A stretch of 16,332 bases of DNA, taken from Planctomycetaceae bacterium (GTDB taxonomy: Bacteria > Planctomycetota > Planctomycetia > Pirellulales > UBA1268). The position numbers were made by a program, and so were the translations under genes. Within the stretch, counting starts at the first letter, position 1. The number at the start of each line of letters is the position of its first letter. The stretch lies in NCBI GenBank assembly GCA_030616935.1, contig JAUWWJ010000004.1, positions 1-16,332 of the forward strand, in the 5' to 3' direction. Under the pieces are notes generated by a model. The model worked only from the letters and a program-made list of their open reading frames with translations. It was not told the origin of the DNA and did no database searches. This document shows positions 14,241 to 16,332 of the stretch, one piece after another.

Positions 14241-14876
14241 ATGCATCCCGGTGACAACCCTCTGGTTCACTACCGCGATGCAAATCTGTTGGTACTTGAA
14301 AAACCTTCGGGGCTCCTTTCCGTGCCAGGACGGGGACCCGATTTACAGGACTGTCTATCCAGCCGCATTCAGACACGCTTTCCAACAGCGCTAGTTGTGC
14401 ATCGTCTTGATCGGGATACATCAGGGCTCATGATCATGGCCCTGGATAAAGCGTCGCAGCGAAATATTAGTCTTCAGTTTGAAGAACGCAAAGTTCACAA
14501 AGTGTACGAGTGCATTGTGCAGGGAACCCCTGCAGAACACTCCGGGTGTATTACACTGCCGATCGGACGAGATCTGACACGGCCACCGCGTTACAAAATT
14601 GATTACGAAAACGGTCGCTTTTCCGAAACTTTGTGGAACATGCTCGAAAACCAGAACGGTCATGCTCGTCTTCGGATTGAACCACGCACAGGTCGTTCGC
14701 ATCAAATACGGCTTCATCTTGCTTCTGTCGATCATCCTATTCTTGGGGATCCGTTATATGCAGGTGCCACTGCTCTTGTAGCTGCAGATCGACTTTTGCT
14801 TCATGCTCGAGAAATACAGTTTTCACATCCTGTGACTAATGAAATCATGTGTTGGAAGTCCTCCTGCCCGTTCTAA
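14241..14876 (+). CDS. rluA: RluA-family pseudouridine synthase
   Basis: Predicted to convert uridine to pseudouridine in RNA; the close match to E. coli RluA suggests 23S rRNA U746 and tRNA U32 as targets, but this is inference. Seen directly: the first strand motif KPSGLLSVPGRG, the catalytic HRLDRDTSG (the Asp after HRL is the nucleophile), the RTGRSHQIRLHL segment, HPILGDPLY and LLLHA. These are the five conserved blocks of the family in order. There is no N-terminal S4 domain, as in RluA and unlike RluC or RluD. With the ATG at 14241 the protein has 211 residues, close to the usual 219. I chose this start because AAAGG lies eight bases upstream; an in-frame GTG at 14199 would add 14 residues without a ribosome-binding site. 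It converges on the hydrolase gene with ten bases between them. Confidence 0.9.
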   Translation: MHPGDNPLVHYRDANLLVLEKPSGLLSVPGRGPDLQDCLSSRIQTRFPTALVVHRLDRDTSGLMIMALDKASQRNISLQFEERKVHKVYECIVQGTPAEHSGCITLPIGRDLTRPPRYKIDYENGRFSETLWNMLENQNGHARLRIEPRTGRSHQIRLHLASVDHPILGDPLYAGATALVAADRLLLHAREIQFSHPVTNEIMCWKSSCPF

Positions 14877-14886
14877 GACAACCGCA

Positions 14887-15663
14887 TCATGACGATTCTA
14901 CGAATGCTCGTACAGCATGCAGAAACGCCGCTGTATTCTCGACGTGCACCCAGTGACCAGCGTTCTCAATAATCTGTTGATGTGCCGCTGGGAAAAAGTG
15001 TTGAATGACTTCCGCATGCTCGGGACCGACAAAGGTTGAGTACTCTCCTTCAAGGAAAAGAGTCGGGCGAAAAAACTGACGACCTTTTAGTGAATCCGGC
15101 CAATCAAGAATCTGATCAAAATACTTCTCAATAACATCAAGATTAGCGATCCACGTAAGTCCCTCTGGCCGACTCGTAATATTTGTAACTAGAAAACCCC
15201 GAACTTTTGGATCGGGAATCATATCTGCCAGAGCCAGCTCGACGTCTCGACGATGAGAAAGCGTCGCAAGTGGCACTTTCTGCATCGCATGCACATAGTC
15301 AATCGGTGTACCTGAAGAACGTGCTGGTGGAATATCAACAACGATGAGTTGATTTACCAGATGAGGCCACACAAGTGAAAGATACATTGCCACTTTGCCA
15401 CCCATGCTATGACCAAGAACAGTGGCTGGTTCGGCACACTCTTGCTCAAGAAGAGTGGCAACATCTTCGGCCATAGAGGGGTAATCATGGATATCATTCC
15501 ACGGGCTTTCACCATGATTGCGAAGATCAACTGTCAGGACTCGAAACCTGTCCGAAAGTTGCCGGGCTATTGATGACCAATTTCTTTTTGAACCAAAAAG
15601 ACCATGTAAGATCACCAGTGTCTGGCCTTCTCCGATAACATTGTGAGATAACTTAACTGACAC
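14887..15663 (-). CDS. Alpha/beta hydrolase, YbfF-like esterase
   Basis: Predicted cytoplasmic serine hydrolase of 258 residues, most like the YbfF esterases that cleave acyl-CoA and short esters. Seen directly: the oxyanion-hole HGLFGSKRNW (20-29), the strand-plus-loop VDLRNHGESP (45-54), the nucleophile elbow GHSMGG (84-89, Ser86), VVDIPP (108-113), whose Asp110 matches the acid proposed for YbfF, and the catalytic histidine in NAGHWVH (His237). The start is GTG at 15661-15663 with a weak GGAAAAG upstream; no better in-frame start is nearby. It is divergent from the D-aminoacyl-tRNA deacylase gene across 86 bases and has no visible operon partner. The physiological substrate is unknown. The fold and catalytic set are secure. 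Confidence 0.9.
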   Translation of the reverse strand: MSVKLSHNVIGEGQTLVILHGLFGSKRNWSSIARQLSDRFRVLTVDLRNHGESPWNDIHDYPSMAEDVATLLEQECAEPATVLGHSMGGKVAMYLSLVWPHLVNQLIVVDIPPARSSGTPIDYVHAMQKVPLATLSHRRDVELALADMIPDPKVRGFLVTNITSRPEGLTWIANLDVIEKYFDQILDWPDSLKGRQFFRPTLFLEGEYSTFVGPEHAEVIQHFFPAAHQQIIENAGHWVHVENTAAFLHAVRAFVESS

Positions 15664-15749
15664 GGCTTTTCCAAAGTGAAGTTAATTTGAATTGTTTTGT
15701 TTACTTGAAGAAGTAACCAAAACATAGAATACCAGTAGGAACTTTTCCC

Positions 15750-16229
15750 ATGCGAGCGGTGATCCAACGCGTCTCAAAAGCATCTGTCACGATAGGTCAC
15801 AAGGAAACAGCCAGCATTAGCAGAGGTCTTCTTGTTTTTTTGGGGGTTGAAACCGGTGATGGGTCAGCAGACGTGCAGTGGCTTGCTGGAAAAATTGCTC
15901 GACTGAGAATCTTTTCTGACGAACAAGAACGGATGAACAAGGATATCCAAGACATTCAAGGTGACATTCTTGTCGTCAGCCAATTCACACTCTTTGCAGA
16001 CACTCAGAAAGGTAATCGACCGAGTTTTTTTCAGGCTGCAAAGCCAGAAGAAGCGATACCACGCTACGAAGAGTTTCTCCAGAAAATAGAACTTCTCACT
16101 GGGCGTGCACCAGCTCACGGAACATTTGCTGCTGACATGCAGGTTGCTCTTATCAATGATGGACCGGTCACGATTCTGATCGATTCTCAAGAGAGTATGA
16201 ACGAAGCATCATCAAAAATGGATTCTTGA
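15750..16229 (+). CDS. dtd: D-aminoacyl-tRNA deacylase
   Basis: Removes D-amino acids (and glycine mis-attached to tRNA-Ala) from tRNA, protecting translation; it acts as a cytoplasmic homodimer. Seen directly: MRAVIQRVSKASVTI at the N-terminus, the active-site SQFTLFAD (77-84), NRPSF (89-93), a segment TFAADMQV matching the family's FGADM, and the cross-subunit motif GPVTILID (138-145). All hallmark motifs are present. The length of 159 residues exceeds the usual 145-150 because of a short, polar C-terminal tail (about 13 residues). The ATG has AGGA nine bases upstream. It is the last gene in the window, followed by about 100 bases without another start. Confidence 0.95.
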   Translation: MRAVIQRVSKASVTIGHKETASISRGLLVFLGVETGDGSADVQWLAGKIARLRIFSDEQERMNKDIQDIQGDILVVSQFTLFADTQKGNRPSFFQAAKPEEAIPRYEEFLQKIELLTGRAPAHGTFAADMQVALINDGPVTILIDSQESMNEASSKMDS

Positions 16230-16310
16230 ATTTCAAAAATAGAGCATCATGGTCCAATCATCCTTCTAAGCGATATCATACAGGCCTGCTGAGCTCAAAT
16301 CATTTCAATT

Positions 16311-16327
16311 GAGAAGAAGGCCTTCTC
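16311..16327 (+). terminator. Stem-loop at the right edge, possible dtd terminator
   Basis: GAGAAG (16311-16316) pairs with CTTCTC (16322-16327) around AAGGC. The overlapping AGAAGGCCTTCT (16315-16326) is also a perfect 12-base palindrome. The position 82 bases after dtd would suit a terminator, but the window ends five bases later, so a T-tract cannot be seen. Confidence 0.3.
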
Positions 16328-16332
16328 TCGAG

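Noticed and set aside
16281..16332. Cluster of restriction-site-like palindromes (CAGGCCTG, GAGCTC, CTCGAG) at the right edge
   Set aside because: Such 6-8 base palindromes are common by chance; only the stem-loop at 16311-16327 was kept, with low confidence.

Overview
The window reads as ordinary, compact bacterial chromosome of moderate GC. I see no integrase, transposase, CRISPR array, rRNA or tRNA. The gene set suggests a planctomycete: a very large AsmA-like envelope protein, a tiny almost pure lysine/alanine histone-H1-like protein, a bacterial myo-inositol-phosphate synthase, two tandem outer-membrane-type proteins of unrecognised family, frequent strand switching, and few strong Shine-Dalgarno sites. 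This placement is inference; no marker gene is present.

Layout. A flavin-containing monooxygenase (47-1396, +) converges on a leftward group: an aspartate-type aminotransferase (6243-7445), a MobA-like nucleotidyltransferase coupled to it by a 4-base GTGA overlap (5554-6246), and an AsmA-like gene (1451-5446). That last gene is one continuous 1,332-codon frame broken by a single in-frame TAG at 5021-5023. Divergent from the aminotransferase, across a region holding a perfect 9-bp inverted repeat, is myo-inositol-1-phosphate synthase (7600-8811, +). A 327-bp AT-rich gap then leads to the 68-residue lysine-rich histone-like gene (9139-9345, +), closed by a very strong GC-rich terminator (9457-9498).

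Next come an RlmM/RlmE-like 2'-O-ribose methyltransferase (9538-10647, +) and, meeting it tail to tail with one base between stops, a biotin-protein ligase (10649-11617, -). Divergent from the ligase is a tandem pair of paralogous secreted or outer-membrane beta-barrel-like proteins (11701-13083 and 13101-14156, +), followed by RluA-type pseudouridine synthase (14241-14876, +), a YbfF-like alpha/beta hydrolase (14887-15663, -) and D-aminoacyl-tRNA deacylase (15750-16229, +).

Most genes are housekeeping: RNA modification, translation quality control, cofactor attachment, amino-acid metabolism. I do not see a new multi-gene system. The points that most deserve a second look are the amber-interrupted AsmA-like gene, the lysine-repeat protein with its repetitive purine-rich DNA and structured 3' region, the paralogous barrel pair, and the dyad between the aminotransferase and inositol synthase genes.
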